Shown here one piece after another: positions 32,644-44,795 of a DNA stretch of 46,431 nt; position 1 is the first letter of the stretch; the number at the start of each line of letters is the position of its first letter. The position numbers and the translations under genes are program-made. Under the pieces are notes generated by a model that saw nothing but the letters and a program-made list of their open reading frames with translations, made no database searches and was not told the DNA's origin. Source of the DNA: Thiobacillus sp. (GTDB lineage: Bacteria; Pseudomonadota; Gammaproteobacteria; Burkholderiales; Thiobacillaceae); the NCBI GenBank assembly GCA_030680405.1, contig JAUXVT010000043.1, forward strand, positions 1-46,431, written 5' to 3'.

Positions 32644-34989
32644 TCACGCTCGCAAGCTGGCATTGCACTGACGAAGCGCGGCATCGACCAGTTTTTGCAC
32701 TGCATCCTCCACTTCCTGATCCGTCAATGTGCGTTCAGTATCTTGAATAACTACCCGGATAGCAAGGCTTTTTTGGTTTTCGGCCACGCCTTTTCCGCGG
32801 TAATCGTCGAACACGTCGATCGACCGCACCTGGGCGGGCGCAACCTCACTTAGTGCGGTGAGCAACTCGCCTGCGGGGGTCTGGACGTCCAGCACGAACG
32901 CCAGATCGCGCCGCACCTGCGGGAAGCGCGACAATGTCGCATGCCGCGGCAAGCCGCGCTGGGCGAGCGCCTGGCTGTCGAGTTCGAACAGCACCGGCGC
33001 GGCCGGCAGATCGAACGCCTGCACCAGACGCGGATGCAGGGTGCCGATCCAGCCGATGGCCCGGCCATTGGCCCACAGTTCGGCACACTGCCCCGGATGC
33101 AGGGCGGGATGCGCACCGCGCCGGGCATCGAGCGCATCGCCGAACAGCCGTTCCAGGTCGCCCTTGAGGTCGAAGAAATCGACGCGCCGCGACGGCGCGC
33201 CCCATTGCTCCGGCAGCGCGTCGCCATAGGCCAGCCCGCCCAGCTTCATCGGCTGTTCGGCGAGCGATGCGTACACCCTTCCCAGCTCGAAAATGCGCAC
33301 CCGCTCCTGCTGGCGGTTGAGGTTGTGGCGCAGGGTTTCGATCAGGCCGCCCCACAGGGTGGTGCGCATCGCCGACAGTTGGCTGGCGATGGGGTTGGCG
33401 AGCGGCAGCGGACGGGCTCTAGCATCGAGCGCCTTCTCCCACGCCGGGTCGACAAAGCTATAGGTAATGACTTCCTGATAATCCAGGTCGACCAGCATCT
33501 GGCGCAGGCTATCGTCAGCCAGCACCGTTTCGTCCTGCGGCAACATGCGCGAAGGCGCCGCAGGCGGGTGGGCGGGAATGTTGTCGTAACCGAACAGGCG
33601 CACCGCCTCTTCGATCAGGTCTTCCTCGATCGCGAGGTCGAAGCGGAAACTCGGCGGGGTGACGACGAGGCTTTCGCCTTGGCGTTCGACGTTCATGCCG
33701 AGCGCGGCGAGGTCGCGCGCCACCTGATCGGCGTCGAGTTCGATGCCGGCCACGCGCTTCAGGCGCGCCAGCCGCAGGGTGATCGGCTCACGCTGCGGCA
33801 ATTCAGCCACCGCCTCGGCGATCGGCCCGGCCTGGCCGCCGCAGATATCCAGCAGCAACTGCGTCGCCCGCTCCATCGCCTGGCGGGTGGCGCTGAAATC
33901 GACGCCGCGCTCGAAGCGGTGCGACGATTCGGTGGACAGCCCCAGCCGCCGCGCACGACCGGCAATCGCCGCCGGCGCGAAGAACGCGGCCTCCAGCATG
34001 ACGTCGACGGTGGCGCGTTCCACGCTGGTCGGCAGTCCGCCCATGATCCCGGCCAGCGCCACCGGCCCGCTGGCATCGGCGATCACCAGCATGTCGGGGA
34101 CGAGTTCGGCGGTCTGGCCATTCAGCAATTCCAGCCGCTCGCCCGCGCGCGCCATGCGCACCTCGATGCCACCGTTGAGGCGCGACAAGGCGAAGGCATG
34201 CATCGGCTGGCCGAGTTCGAGCAGCACGTAGTTGGTGATGTCGACCGGCGCCAGCAGTGGACGGATGCCGCTGCGCTCGAGCCGTTCCGCCATCCAGCGC
34301 GGCGTGGCGGCCTGCGCGTCGATGCCGCGCACCACGCGCGCCAGATAGCGCGGGCAGGCTTCGCTTGCGGTCACCTGCACCGACACCGTGTCCTGAATGC
34401 AGGTTGCCGCTTCCTGCACCAGCGGCAGGCGCACCTCGGCGCCGGTGATCGCGCCGACTTCGCGCGCCAGCCCCTGCAGCGACAGGCAGTCCGCGCGGTT
34501 GGGCGTGAGCTTCAAGGTGATGAGGGTGTCGTCCAGATTGAGCCAGCTGCGGAAATCCTCACCCACCGGCGCGTCTGCATCCAGCACCATCAGGCCGTCG
34601 GCCGCGCCTTCCAGGCCCAGTTCCCTGGTCGAACACAGCATGCCGAAGGATTCGACGCCACGCACCTTGGCGACCTTGATTTCGATGCCGGGCAATTGGG
34701 CGCCCGGGCGTGCGCACGGCACCTTGAGTCCTGCCGCCGCGTTGGGCGCACCGCACACGATGGTGACCGGCGCCGTTTCGCCGACATCGACCTGGCACAC
34801 GCGCAGACGGTCAGCGTTGGGGTGTTTTTCCGCCGACAGTATCTCGGCCACCACCACGTTGTTGAACGGAGGTGCGGTCGGAATCAAAGCCTCCACCTCC
34901 AGCCCGGCCATGGTCAGGGCGTGGGCCAGTCGGGGCGTATCGAGTGCAGGGTTGATGAGGCTACGCAACCAGGCTTCTGAAAATTGCAT
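32644..34989 (-). CDS. pheT: Phenylalanine-tRNA ligase beta subunit
   Basis: A 781-residue subunit of the alpha2-beta2 enzyme that charges tRNA-Phe. Domains in order: the tRNA-binding EMAP-like domain (about 40-150, NADRLRVCQVDVG), B3/B4 editing domain (about 210-385), B5 helix-turn-helix (about 400-470), the catalytic-like core, and a C-terminal FDX-ACB anticodon-binding domain (FPQVRRDLAFVLD, FDDYRGKGVAENQKSLAIRV). Length is typical. It follows pheS by 11 bases. Confidence 0.97.
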   Translation of the reverse strand: MQFSEAWLRSLINPALDTPRLAHALTMAGLEVEALIPTAPPFNNVVVAEILSAEKHPNADRLRVCQVDVGETAPVTIVCGAPNAAAGLKVPCARPGAQLPGIEIKVAKVRGVESFGMLCSTRELGLEGAADGLMVLDADAPVGEDFRSWLNLDDTLITLKLTPNRADCLSLQGLAREVGAITGAEVRLPLVQEAATCIQDTVSVQVTASEACPRYLARVVRGIDAQAATPRWMAERLERSGIRPLLAPVDITNYVLLELGQPMHAFALSRLNGGIEVRMARAGERLELLNGQTAELVPDMLVIADASGPVALAGIMGGLPTSVERATVDVMLEAAFFAPAAIAGRARRLGLSTESSHRFERGVDFSATRQAMERATQLLLDICGGQAGPIAEAVAELPQREPITLRLARLKRVAGIELDADQVARDLAALGMNVERQGESLVVTPPSFRFDLAIEEDLIEEAVRLFGYDNIPAHPPAAPSRMLPQDETVLADDSLRQMLVDLDYQEVITYSFVDPAWEKALDARARPLPLANPIASQLSAMRTTLWGGLIETLRHNLNRQQERVRIFELGRVYASLAEQPMKLGGLAYGDALPEQWGAPSRRVDFFDLKGDLERLFGDALDARRGAHPALHPGQCAELWANGRAIGWIGTLHPRLVQAFDLPAAPVLFELDSQALAQRGLPRHATLSRFPQVRRDLAFVLDVQTPAGELLTALSEVAPAQVRSIDVFDDYRGKGVAENQKSLAIRVVIQDTERTLTDQEVEDAVQKLVDAALRQCNASLRA

Positions 34990-35000
34990 GTTAAAGCGCC

Positions 35001-36053
<1,053 letters not shown>

Positions 36054-36065
36054 TCAATCACAAAC

Positions 36066-36091
36066 AAAAAAAGGCCTTGCGGCCTTTTTTT
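36066..36091 (-). terminator. Terminator/attenuator between rplT and pheS
   Basis: Seven A, GGCC, loop TTGC, GGCC, seven T: a short GC stem with strong A/T tracts that works in both directions. It sits 16 bases after the rplT stop and 28 bases before the pheS start. In E. coli the pheST attenuator is at the same place, but I find no Phe-rich leader peptide (pheM) here. Confidence 0.8.
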
Positions 36092-36107
36092 GTGACGGTT
36101 TGACGGC

Positions 36108-36467
36108 TTACGCCGCCAGCTTGGCCTTGACCTGATCGACGATCTTGGCAAAGGCATCCTTGTCGAAAATCGCGATGTCGGACAGCACCTTGCGATCAAT
36201 CCCGATCTCGGCTCGCGACAGGCCGTTCATGAACACGCTGTAGGTCAGACCGTACTGGCGCGCGGCGGCGTTGATACGGGCAATCCACAGCCTGCGGAAC
36301 TGGCGCTTGCGCTGACGACGGTCGCGGTACTGATACTGACCGGCTTTCATCACCGCTTCATTGGCAACGCGGAAGACGTTCTTGCGACGACCGCGATAAC
36401 CTTTGGCGGCGTCGATGATTTTTTTGTGGCTGGCGCGGGCGGTTACACCCCGTTTGACGCGTGGCAT
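36108..36467 (-). CDS. rplT: 50S ribosomal protein L20
   Basis: A 119-residue ribosomal protein that binds 23S rRNA early in 50S assembly. It begins [62 protein letters not shown], which is diagnostic. The C-terminal globular domain ([13 protein letters not shown] [24 protein letters not shown]) also acts as a translational repressor of its operon in E. coli. The ribosome binding site is AAGGAG. It follows rpmI by 12 bases. Confidence 0.98.
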   Translation of the reverse strand: MPRVKRGVTARASHKKIIDAAKGYRGRRKNVFRVANEAVMKAGQYQYRDRRQRKRQFRRLWIARINAAARQYGLTYSVFMNGLSRAEIGIDRKVLSDIAIFDKDAFAKIVDQVKAKLAA

Positions 36468-36479
36468 GGTCTTTCTCCT

Positions 36480-36677
36480 TTATGCGTAGGGCAACATGCG
36501 TGCAACCGATTTGTGGTTGCTGGCATTGACAGTTTCCATGCCGCGCAACTGGCGCTTACGCTTGGTGCTCTTTTTGGTGAGAATGTGACGCATGAACGCG
36601 TGCGAGCGCTTGAACCCGCCGCCGCCCAGCGCGCGAAACCGCTTGGCGGCGCCGCTTTTGGTTTTCATCTTAGGCAT
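36480..36677 (-). CDS. rpmI: 50S ribosomal protein L35
   Basis: A 65-residue basic ribosomal protein: [46 protein letters not shown] is the family core. Start ATG 36677 has AAGGAAG upstream. It stands between infC (152-base gap with a hairpin) and rplT. Confidence 0.98.
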   Translation of the reverse strand: MPKMKTKSGAAKRFRALGGGGFKRSHAFMRHILTKKSTKRKRQLRGMETVNASNHKSVARMLPYA

Positions 36678-36774
36678 GATGCTTCCTTTTATCTCATGCG
36701 GCCAGGTGATCCCACGGCGTGGAATGCTTCACCAACCCGACTGCACGTATTGTGGCGTTTTTAACCCGAATGCC

Positions 36775-36795
36775 TCATGCCCACACAGGGCATGA
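36775..36795 (-). other. Perfect 8-bp hairpin between infC and rpmI
   Basis: TCATGCCC (36775-36782) and GGGCATGA (36788-36795) with a 5-nt loop. There is no T-run. It lies in the 152-base infC-rpmI gap, where E. coli has an L20 translational operator; a similar function is possible but not shown. Confidence 0.4.
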
Positions 36796-36829
36796 AACAC
36801 TCGGCATCGAGAAACGCCGGTCTCGAAAC

Positions 36830-37354
36830 TCAAATCTTCTTTTTCGGCGCCAGCATCATCACCAGCTGGCGACCTTCCATCTTGGGGAACTGCTCAACCA
36901 CCGCCAACTCGGCCAGGTCAGCCGCGACACGCTTCAGCTGGTTCATGCCGATTTCCTGGTGCGCCATTTCGCGGCCCCGGAAACGCAGCGTAATCTTGGT
37001 CTTATCGCCTTCTTCCAGAAACTTGATCAGGTTGCGAAGCTTGATCTGATAATCGCCCTCGTCGGTACCCGGACGGAACTTGATTTCCTTGATCTGGACC
37101 TGCTTCTGCTTCAGCTTGGCTTCGTGCTGCTTCTTGCTTTCCTGGTATTTGAACTTGCCGTAGTCCATGATCTTGCACACGGGCGGCTGTGCCGTCGGCG
37201 CAATTTCCACCAGATCCAGGTCAGCTTCTTCTGCCTGACGCAGTGCATCGTAAATTTTTACGATGCCAAGCGGCTCGCCTTCCACACCGACCAAACGTAT
37301 CTCAGGGGTGGTAATTTCCCCATTGATGCGTGTCTGCTTCTTTTCTGTCGCGAT
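36830..37354 (-). CDS. infC: Translation initiation factor IF-3
   Basis: A 174-residue factor that controls start-site choice on the 30S subunit. I place the start at an ATC codon (37354-37352) behind TTGGAGAA, since infC genes commonly use rare starts (ATT in E. coli) for autoregulation and the protein then begins [14 protein letters not shown], the normal N-terminus. A longer ATG-started frame has no ribosome binding site and adds 19 unrelated residues. Both domains are complete ([46 protein letters not shown]). Confidence 0.95.
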   Translation of the reverse strand: MATEKKQTRINGEITTPEIRLVGVEGEPLGIVKIYDALRQAEEADLDLVEIAPTAQPPVCKIMDYGKFKYQESKKQHEAKLKQKQVQIKEIKFRPGTDEGDYQIKLRNLIKFLEEGDKTKITLRFRGREMAHQEIGMNQLKRVAADLAELAVVEQFPKMEGRQLVMMLAPKKKI

Positions 37355-37420
37355 GAGTTGTTCTCCAAATGAAAACCTGACGCTGCGCGTCGAGGCAAAA
37401 AGGTCAAACAATAAATAAAG

Positions 37421-37447
37421 AAGGCGCGGGACGGAATCCCGGCGCCT
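37421..37447 (-). terminator. Stem-loop between thrS and infC
   Basis: On the minus strand AAGGCG, C, CGGGA pair with TCCCG and CGCCTT around TTCCG, with one bulged base, followed by a T-rich CTTTATTTATT run. It would attenuate read-through from thrS into infC. Confidence 0.65.
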
Positions 37448-37460
37448 TGTTTGACCGCTA

Positions 37461-39368
37461 TTACTGGCGCGCCAGCGTTTCCGCTTTCAGGCGCGCCATC
37501 AAGTCATCCAAACTGAGCTGCCCCAGATCCTGGTTGCCGCGGGCACGGACGGAAACCATACCGGTCTCCATTTCCTTGTCGCCGACGACCACCTGATAGG
37601 GCAGCTTTTGCAAGCTATGTTCGCGGATTTTATAAGTAATCTTGTTATTACTCAAGTCCGACACCGCACGGATGCCTGCCTCGCGCAGCGCCTGAGTGAC
37701 TTTTTGCGCATACTCGGTCTGGCGCTCGCTGATATTCATCACCATCACCTGCACCGGCGCCAGCCACAACGGGAAGTTGCCGGCATGGTGCTCGATCAGG
37801 ATGCCGATGAAGCGCTCCATCGACCCTAGAATCGCGCGGTGCAGCATCACCGGGGTTTTGCGGCTGTTGTCCTCATCGACGAATTCGGCGCCGAGGCGCA
37901 CCGGCAGGTTGAAATCGAGCTGGATGGTGCCGCACTGCCACAGGCGGCCGAGCGTATCCTTCAGCGTGAACTCGATCTTGGGGCCGTAGAACGCGCCCTC
38001 GCCCGGCTGCAGGTCGTAGGCCAATTTGCTCTTGTCGAGCGCCGCCGCCAGCGCCGTTTCAGCCTTGTCCCAGGACTCGTCCGAGCCGACGCGCTTTTCC
38101 GGACGGGTCGACAGCTTGACCAGCACGTCGTCGAAGCCGAAGTCGGCGTAGACCTTTTGCAGCATGACGATGAAGTCGGCCACTTCCTGCTCGATCTGGT
38201 CTTCGGTGCAGAAAATGTGGGCGTCGTCCTGGGTGAAGCCGCGCACCCGCATGATACCGTGCAGCGCACCCGACGGCTCGTTGCGGTGGCACGAGCCGAA
38301 TTCGGCCAGGCGCAGTGGCAGGTCGCGATAGGAATGCAGGCCGCTGTTGAAAATCTGCACGTGGCCGGGGCAGTTCATCGGCTTCACCGCATAGTCGCGA
38401 TTTTCCGAGGACGTGGTAAACATGTTGTCGCGGTAGTTTTCCCAGTGGCCGGATTTTTCCCACAGGCTGCGGTCCATCACCGCCGGCGTACGCACTTCCT
38501 GGTAGCCGTATTCGACGAACTTCTGCCGCATGTACTGCTCGATCTGCTGCCACACGATCCAGCCCTTGGGATGCCAGAACACCATGCCCGGCGCCTCGTC
38601 CTGCATGTGCAGCAGGTCGAGCTGTTTCGCCAGCTTGCGGTGGTCGCGCTTCTCGGCTTCTTCCAGCCGGTGCAGGTAGGCCTCGAGGTCTTCCTTCTTC
38701 GCCCATGCCGTGCCGTACACGCGCTGCAGCATCTCGTTCTTCGAGTCGCCGCGCCAGTAGGCACCGGCCAGCTTCATCAGCTTGAAGTGCTTGAGCTTGC
38801 CGGTCGACGGCACGTGCGGGCCGCGGCAGAGGTCGATGAAATCGCCCTCACGGTACAGCGAAATGTCCTCGTTGCTCGGGATCGACGCAATGAGCTCGGC
38901 CTTGTAGAGCTCGCCCATGTTCCTGAAGAACGTCACCGCCTCGTCGCGCGGCATCACGCTACGCTCGACCGGGATGTCCTGCTTCGCCAGCTCGGCCATT
39001 TTCTTCTCGATCGCTACCAGGTCTTCCGGCGTGAACGGGCGCTTGTACGAGAAATCGTAAAAGAAACCGTCCTCGATCACGGGGCCGATGGTCACCTGCG
39101 CGTCGGGGAACAGCGACTTCACCGCGTAAGCCAGGAGGTGGGCGGTAGAATGGCGAATCATGTCGAGGCCGTCGGCGTCGCGGTCGGTGACGATGGACAG
39201 CTGCGCATCGGCGTCGATCAAATGGCTGGTGTCGACCAGCTTGCCGTTGACCCGCCCGGCGAGCGCCGCCTTGGCAAGGCCAGCGCCGATACTGGATGCG
39301 ACCTGCGCGACCGTGACCGGGGCATCGAACTGCCGGACGGAGCCATCGGGAAGCGTGACATTGACCAT
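37461..39368 (-). CDS. thrS: Threonine-tRNA ligase
   Basis: A 635-residue class II synthetase. The TGS domain (1-62, [16 protein letters not shown]) is followed by the editing domain with [13 protein letters not shown] and the HxxxH-type zinc-like site. The catalytic core has [10 protein letters not shown] (a zinc ligand Cys) and [34 protein letters not shown], and the C-terminal anticodon domain starts near 535 ([15 protein letters not shown]). ATG 39368 follows TGGAG; upstream frame is not coding. A strong hairpin with a T-run ends only about 18 bases before the ATG, which suggests attenuation. Confidence 0.97.
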   Translation of the reverse strand: MVNVTLPDGSVRQFDAPVTVAQVASSIGAGLAKAALAGRVNGKLVDTSHLIDADAQLSIVTDRDADGLDMIRHSTAHLLAYAVKSLFPDAQVTIGPVIEDGFFYDFSYKRPFTPEDLVAIEKKMAELAKQDIPVERSVMPRDEAVTFFRNMGELYKAELIASIPSNEDISLYREGDFIDLCRGPHVPSTGKLKHFKLMKLAGAYWRGDSKNEMLQRVYGTAWAKKEDLEAYLHRLEEAEKRDHRKLAKQLDLLHMQDEAPGMVFWHPKGWIVWQQIEQYMRQKFVEYGYQEVRTPAVMDRSLWEKSGHWENYRDNMFTTSSENRDYAVKPMNCPGHVQIFNSGLHSYRDLPLRLAEFGSCHRNEPSGALHGIMRVRGFTQDDAHIFCTEDQIEQEVADFIVMLQKVYADFGFDDVLVKLSTRPEKRVGSDESWDKAETALAAALDKSKLAYDLQPGEGAFYGPKIEFTLKDTLGRLWQCGTIQLDFNLPVRLGAEFVDEDNSRKTPVMLHRAILGSMERFIGILIEHHAGNFPLWLAPVQVMVMNISERQTEYAQKVTQALREAGIRAVSDLSNNKITYKIREHSLQKLPYQVVVGDKEMETGMVSVRARGNQDLGQLSLDDLMARLKAETLARQ

Positions 39369-39386
39369 TTTCAAACTCCAGACATG

Positions 39387-39413
39387 AAAAAAGCGCGGAC
39401 CGGCCGCGCTTTT
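39387..39413 (-). terminator. Terminator-like hairpin in the thrS leader
   Basis: On the minus strand AAAAGCGCGG, loop CCGGT, CCGCGCTTTT plus two more T. The stem is a perfect 10 bp. The T-run ends 18 bases upstream of the thrS ATG, so a promoter between the two is hardly possible. The hairpin must therefore lie inside the thrS transcript, as an attenuator, or be read through. Confidence 0.8.
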
Positions 39414-39558
39414 GGATACCACAAGAAGATGCAGAAATGACTGCGAACAGCGATGCGCCGGGGATTATCCAGTAACAGCCTGACTAGTTCGCGGTGACAT
39501 TTCGCAACCTCCACAGGGCCATGCCCCTTTAGATCGGCTCATGCCGACTAATCAATAT

Positions 39559-39634
39559 TGGTAGGCGCGATTGGACTCGAACCAACGACCCCCACCATGT
39601 CAAGGTGGTGCTCTAACCAGCTGAGCTACGCGCC
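39559..39634 (-). tRNA. tRNA-Val (GAC)
   Basis: The minus strand gives a 76-nt cloverleaf beginning GGCGCGTAGCTCAGCTGG and ending TCGCGCCTACCA with CCA encoded. The anticodon loop TTGACAT gives anticodon GAC. D-, T- and anticodon stems pair well (CCACC/GGTGG). It lies between thpR and thrS on the same strand. Confidence 0.95.
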
Positions 39635-39701
39635 TAATGCGGGGCGGATCATAACCGAAACGCCACGCCGCTGTCGAGTCGGCACGGCTTTTTTTACGGT
39701 G

Positions 39702-40274
39702 TCACGCCAGCGGCCAGCGCCGGATCACGTCGTAATGCATCCCAACGGCCTCGCGACGCGAGGCCACCAGCACGAAATCGCTGATCGGCCAGTGCACCGG
39801 CGCGCATTCCGGCACCTCGCCGCCGGCGGAATTACGCAGCAGGGTGACGTGCGGCACATGCGGGCGCGCATCGACGGCGAACCCGACGCCCTGCAAGGCG
39901 GCATTCAGCGCGCCGACCAGTTCGAGGTGCTGCGCTGGCGTCTGGCTCGCCCCCAGCCAGCCGATGCGGTTGTGCCGCCAGTAGCCGGCCTGGTCGAGGA
40001 TAAGCTCGAATGCATCGGTCCCGACGCTGTCAGCGCAGGCGACCAGGGCATCCAGTTGCGCAGCCGGCGTGCTGCCGAGAAAGGCCAGGGTGATATGCAG
40101 GGTGTCCGCGCGCATCAGCCGGCCGCCCCAGTGCTGGTGCAGCAGCTTGCCGGCCCGGTTGAGCGCGTCGCGGGTAGCGTCGTCCGGCCACAGGGCAAAG
40201 AACAGCCGCAGGGTGTCGGGCTCGGCCGGACCGGGTTCAGTCAGGTCCGTTTCTGTTTGGCCGGGTTCATCCAC
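39702..40274 (-). CDS. thpR: RNA 2',3'-cyclic phosphodiesterase (ThpR/LigT)
   Basis: A 190-residue 2H phosphoesterase that opens 2',3'-cyclic phosphates and can ligate tRNA halves in vitro. The two H-x-T motifs are HIT in LHITLAFLG (near 61) and HVT in [10 protein letters not shown] (near 145). The first 20 residues are Pro/Glu-rich and may be dispensable. Start GTG 40274 overlaps the ispF stop; no strong ribosome binding site is visible, so it is probably translated by coupling. Confidence 0.9.
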   Translation of the reverse strand: MDEPGQTETDLTEPGPAEPDTLRLFFALWPDDATRDALNRAGKLLHQHWGGRLMRADTLHITLAFLGSTPAAQLDALVACADSVGTDAFELILDQAGYWRHNRIGWLGASQTPAQHLELVGALNAALQGVGFAVDARPHVPHVTLLRNSAGGEVPECAPVHWPISDFVLVASRREAVGMHYDVIRRWPLA

Positions 40275-40749
40275 GTTCGATCAGGCACACCGCCTCGGCC
40301 GCGATGCCTTCGCCGCGGCCGGTGAAGCCGAGTTTTTCGGTGGTGGTGGCCTTGACGTTGACGCGTTCGATGGCGACGCCGAGATCGTCCGCGATATGCG
40401 CCGTCATCCGCGCGATGTGCGGCGCCATTTTTGGTGCCTGCGCGACGATCGTGGCATCGACGTTGCCGACGCGCCATCCGCGCGCCTTCAACTGTTCGGT
40501 CACGCGGCGCAGCAGGATGCGGCTGTCGATGCCGGCAAACGCCGCATCGGTATCAGGAAAATGCCGGCCGATGTCGCCCAGCCCGGCCGCGCCCAGCAGC
40601 GCATCGCAGACCGCGTGCAGCAGCACGTCGGCGTCGGAATGGCCGGCCAGCCCCAGATCGTGGGGAATGTCGACACCGCCGATGATGAGTTTGCGGTTGG
40701 CGGCAAAGGCGTGGACGTCGAAGCCGTGGCCGACTCGGATATCAGTCAT
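40267..40749 (-). CDS. ispF: 2-C-methyl-D-erythritol 2,4-cyclodiphosphate synthase
   Basis: A 160-residue trimeric enzyme of the MEP isoprenoid pathway. Zinc ligands are in GFDVHAF (Asp10, His12) and His in [26 protein letters not shown]. Substrate-binding FPDTD and the C-terminal [22 protein letters not shown] are typical. It overlaps ispD by eight bases, as is common where the two genes are adjacent. Confidence 0.97.
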   Translation of the reverse strand: MTDIRVGHGFDVHAFAANRKLIIGGVDIPHDLGLAGHSDADVLLHAVCDALLGAAGLGDIGRHFPDTDAAFAGIDSRILLRRVTEQLKARGWRVGNVDATIVAQAPKMAPHIARMTAHIADDLGVAIERVNVKATTTEKLGFTGRGEGIAAEAVCLIERG

Positions 40750-41434
40750 TCAGATGCTCCAGGATGAGGCTCGCCAGGCGCAGGTCCTGCGGATAGGTCA
40801 CTTTCAGGTTGCGGCTGTCGCATTCGATGAGACGCGGATGCAGCCCCCGCTGTTCGATCGCCGACGCCTCGTCGGTCATGTCGCTGCCCACCGCGCGCAG
40901 CGCGTCGCGCAGCATGCCGTGACGGAACATCTGCGGCGTCTGCGCCTGCCACAGGTCGGCGCGCGGAACGGTGACTTCAACCCGGCACTCGGCATCGGCG
41001 CGCTTCAGGGTATCGGCCACCGGCACCGCGAGCAGGCCGCCGACCGCATCGTCTGCGGCGATATCAAGCAAACGACCGAGCGCTTCGTCCGGCAGACAGG
41101 GGCGCGCGGCGTCGTGCACCAGCACCCAGTCGTCGGCCGCGCACCATTCGGCCATTGCCTCCAGACCGTTCAACACCGTGCCGGCGCGCGTGGCGCCGCC
41201 GCAACGCAACACCTGCAGGCGCCCTCGCCAGCCGGCCCAGTCGTAGTTGTCCCACCACGCGTCGTCGGGCGACAGCACCACCACGAGTTGGTCGATGCGC
41301 GGTTCGCGCGCCAGCGCAATGAGTGCATGGGCAATCAGCGGCAAGCCTTTGAGTTCAAGATATTGTTTGGGCAGCGCGCCGCTCATGCGCGAGCCGCTGC
41401 CGGCGGCGGGAATCAGGGCATGAAACCGGCTCAT
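40742..41434 (-). CDS. ispD: 2-C-methyl-D-erythritol 4-phosphate cytidylyltransferase
   Basis: A 230-residue nucleotidyltransferase of the MEP pathway. The N-terminal [24 protein letters not shown] binds CTP, with [12 protein letters not shown] and the C-terminal [11 protein letters not shown] also conserved. Length is normal. It overlaps ftsK by four bases and ispF by eight, forming ftsK-ispD-ispF-thpR. Confidence 0.97.
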   Translation of the reverse strand: MSRFHALIPAAGSGSRMSGALPKQYLELKGLPLIAHALIALAREPRIDQLVVVLSPDDAWWDNYDWAGWRGRLQVLRCGGATRAGTVLNGLEAMAEWCAADDWVLVHDAARPCLPDEALGRLLDIAADDAVGGLLAVPVADTLKRADAECRVEVTVPRADLWQAQTPQMFRHGMLRDALRAVGSDMTDEASAIEQRGLHPRLIECDSRNLKVTYPQDLRLASLILEHLND

Positions 41435-43704
41435 GACTCTCCGCCGGGCGCGAGCACGTCGCGGTTGCCGTTCGACTGCATCGACGACACCAGGCCGGCG
41501 CGTTCCATGTCCTCGATCATGCGTGCGGCGCGGTTGTAGCCGATGCGCAGTTGCCGCTGCACCGACGAGATCGAGGCGCGGCGCGTTTTCAGCACATAAG
41601 CCACGGCCTGGTCGTATAGCGGGTCGGCTTCCGCCGCCTCGCCGAACTCGCTGCCGCCGTCGCCGGATACTTCGGGCGATTCGAGCACGCCTTCAATGTA
41701 TTCGGGTTCACCCAGCGATTTCAGATAATCGACGACGCGATGGACTTCATTGTCCGACACGAAGGCGCCATGCACCCGCTGAGGGTGCCCGCTACCCGGC
41801 GGCAGATAGAGCATGTCGCCCTGTCCCAGCAAGGCCTCGGCGCCCATCTGGTCGAGGATGGTGCGCGAGTCGATCTTGGAGGACACCTGGAACGCGATGC
41901 GCGTCGGGATGTTGGCTTTGATCAGGCCGGTGATAACGTCGACCGATGGCCGCTGCGTCGCCAGGATCAGGTGAATGCCCGCCGCACGCGCCTTCTGCGC
42001 CAGCCGCGCGATGAGTTCCTCGACTTTCTTGCCGACCACCATCATCAGGTCGGCCAGTTCGTCGATCATCACCACGATCATCGGCATGCTTTCCAACGGT
42101 TCGGGGTTGTCCGGCGTCAGGCTGAACGGATGTGTCAGCGGTGTGCCGGCTTTCTTGGCGTCGCGCACTTTCTGGTTGTAGCCCGCCAGGTTGCGCACGC
42201 CGACCGCCGACAGCAGCTTGTAGCGCCGCTCCATTTCACCCACGCACCAGTTGAGCGCACTGGCGGCCTGCTTCATGTCGGTGACCACCGGCGCCAGCAG
42301 ATGCGGAATGCCTTCGTAGATGGAAAGCTCCAGCATCTTGGGATCGACCATGATCATGCGCACCGCAGACGGATCGGACTTGTACACCAGCGACAGGATC
42401 ATGGCGTTGACGCCGACCGACTTGCCCGAGCCGGTGGTGCCCGCCACCAGCAAATGCGGCATCTTGCCCAGATCCGCCACCACCGGATTGCCCGCAATGT
42501 CCTTGCCCAGGGTGATCGTCAGCGGACTTGCACTGTCGTGGTAAGCCTTGGAGCCGAGAATCTCGGACAGCCGCACCATTTGCCGCTTGGGGTTGGGAAT
42601 TTCCAGTCCCATGGTGTGCTTGCCGGGGATCGCTTCGACCACGCGGATGCTGATCACCGACAGGGTGCGCGCCAGATCCTTGGACAGATTGACGATCTGG
42701 TTGCCCTTCACGCCCACCGCCGGTTCGATTTCGTAGCGCGTGATCACCGGGCCGGGCGAGGCCGAGACAACCTTCACCTCGACGCCAAATTCGGCGAGCT
42801 TGCGCTCGATCATCAGCGAAGTGTATTCCAGCGACTCAGCGCTGGCGGTTTCCACTACCTCGTCGGCAGGGTCGAGCAGATGCAGCGGCGGCAACGGCGA
42901 ATCGGGAAGCTCAGAGAACAGCGGCGCCTGCTTTTCCGAGACCGCGCGCGGCGATTGTGGGATTTCCTTCACCACAGGCTCGATGCGGATCGGTGGCGCT
43001 TCGACGATCTTTTTCTTTTCCACCGACACTTTCGCTTCGCGCTTTTGCTGCGCCACTTCGCCCAGCTTGCGGTCACGATAAGCCTGCCAGGTCTGGATCG
43101 CCTTCCACCAGATACCCTCCACCCACTCACCGCTGCGCTCGGCCATGCCCAACCACGACACGCCGGTGAACAGGCTGAACCCCACTGCCATCAGCAAAAG
43201 CAGGACCAGCGAACCGCCGGTGAAGCCCAGCAGCGCACCCGCCGCACCGCCCACGCCGGCACCCAGCACGCCGCCGTGCGCGTCGGGCAGCGTCACCGCC
43301 CAGTGCCAGGTGCGCAGCCACTCGATGCCGGTACAGGCCAGCAGCAGCAACCCAAAACCGCCGAGCTTCAGCCAGCGTTGCCGTCCGCCCGCCAGCGGGG
43401 TTTCGTCGAGATGGCGGAACGTGTGAATGACATAGGCCAGCGCCAGCACCACCCACCACCAGGCCGATACGCCAAACAGCATCAGCAGAAGATCCGACAG
43501 CCAGGCGCCGCTTTTGCCCCCCAGGTTGTGGATCGCTGCGCTGTCACCGGTGGTGCTGAAGCCCGGGTCGGCCACATTGTGGGTAAGCAGAATCGCCGCC
43601 AGCAACAGCGCGGCAAACCCCACCAGCAAGGCGCGGGCTTCGCGCAGCAGACGTTGCATACGGGGCGGCAGGGGCTGAGACGAACGGGGAGCGGGACGCG
43701 CCAT
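41431..43704 (-). CDS. ftsK: DNA translocase FtsK
   Basis: A 757-residue septal DNA pump. Four N-terminal membrane helices (about 20-165) anchor it at the division site. A short linker rich in Glu, Lys and Pro follows, much shorter than in E. coli FtsK (1329 residues). The motor domain has Walker [11 protein letters not shown] (about 420-429) and Walker [13 protein letters not shown]. The last 65 residues form the gamma winged helix ([34 protein letters not shown]) that reads KOPS sequences. ATG 43704 is chosen because the open frame upstream is the trxB promoter region. Confidence 0.95.
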   Translation of the reverse strand: MARPAPRSSQPLPPRMQRLLREARALLVGFAALLLAAILLTHNVADPGFSTTGDSAAIHNLGGKSGAWLSDLLLMLFGVSAWWWVVLALAYVIHTFRHLDETPLAGGRQRWLKLGGFGLLLLACTGIEWLRTWHWAVTLPDAHGGVLGAGVGGAAGALLGFTGGSLVLLLLMAVGFSLFTGVSWLGMAERSGEWVEGIWWKAIQTWQAYRDRKLGEVAQQKREAKVSVEKKKIVEAPPIRIEPVVKEIPQSPRAVSEKQAPLFSELPDSPLPPLHLLDPADEVVETASAESLEYTSLMIERKLAEFGVEVKVVSASPGPVITRYEIEPAVGVKGNQIVNLSKDLARTLSVISIRVVEAIPGKHTMGLEIPNPKRQMVRLSEILGSKAYHDSASPLTITLGKDIAGNPVVADLGKMPHLLVAGTTGSGKSVGVNAMILSLVYKSDPSAVRMIMVDPKMLELSIYEGIPHLLAPVVTDMKQAASALNWCVGEMERRYKLLSAVGVRNLAGYNQKVRDAKKAGTPLTHPFSLTPDNPEPLESMPMIVVMIDELADLMMVVGKKVEELIARLAQKARAAGIHLILATQRPSVDVITGLIKANIPTRIAFQVSSKIDSRTILDQMGAEALLGQGDMLYLPPGSGHPQRVHGAFVSDNEVHRVVDYLKSLGEPEYIEGVLESPEVSGDGGSEFGEAAEADPLYDQAVAYVLKTRRASISSVQRQLRIGYNRAARMIEDMERAGLVSSMQSNGNRDVLAPGGES

Positions 43705-43805
43705 GGGCAAAGCTCTACAAAGAATGCCGGGATTATACCGGGCAGCCAGCATGGAAATGCCGTCGTCAAGTTTGGTTAGAATAGTCGCCTTTCCCCCTCG
43801 CCTAA

Positions 43806-44771
<966 letters not shown>

Positions 44772-44795
44772 GCGCTGTCCTGCGAGTGATCCGGC

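Noticed and set aside
32941..34980. A 679-codon plus-strand frame
   Set aside because: It lies antisense to pheT and has no domain; it is a shadow caused by high GC content.
37839..39440. A 533-codon plus-strand frame
   Set aside because: Antisense shadow of thrS, with composition typical of such artefacts (rich in His, Arg, Gln and Val).
41740..43779. A 679-codon plus-strand frame
   Set aside because: Antisense shadow of ftsK.
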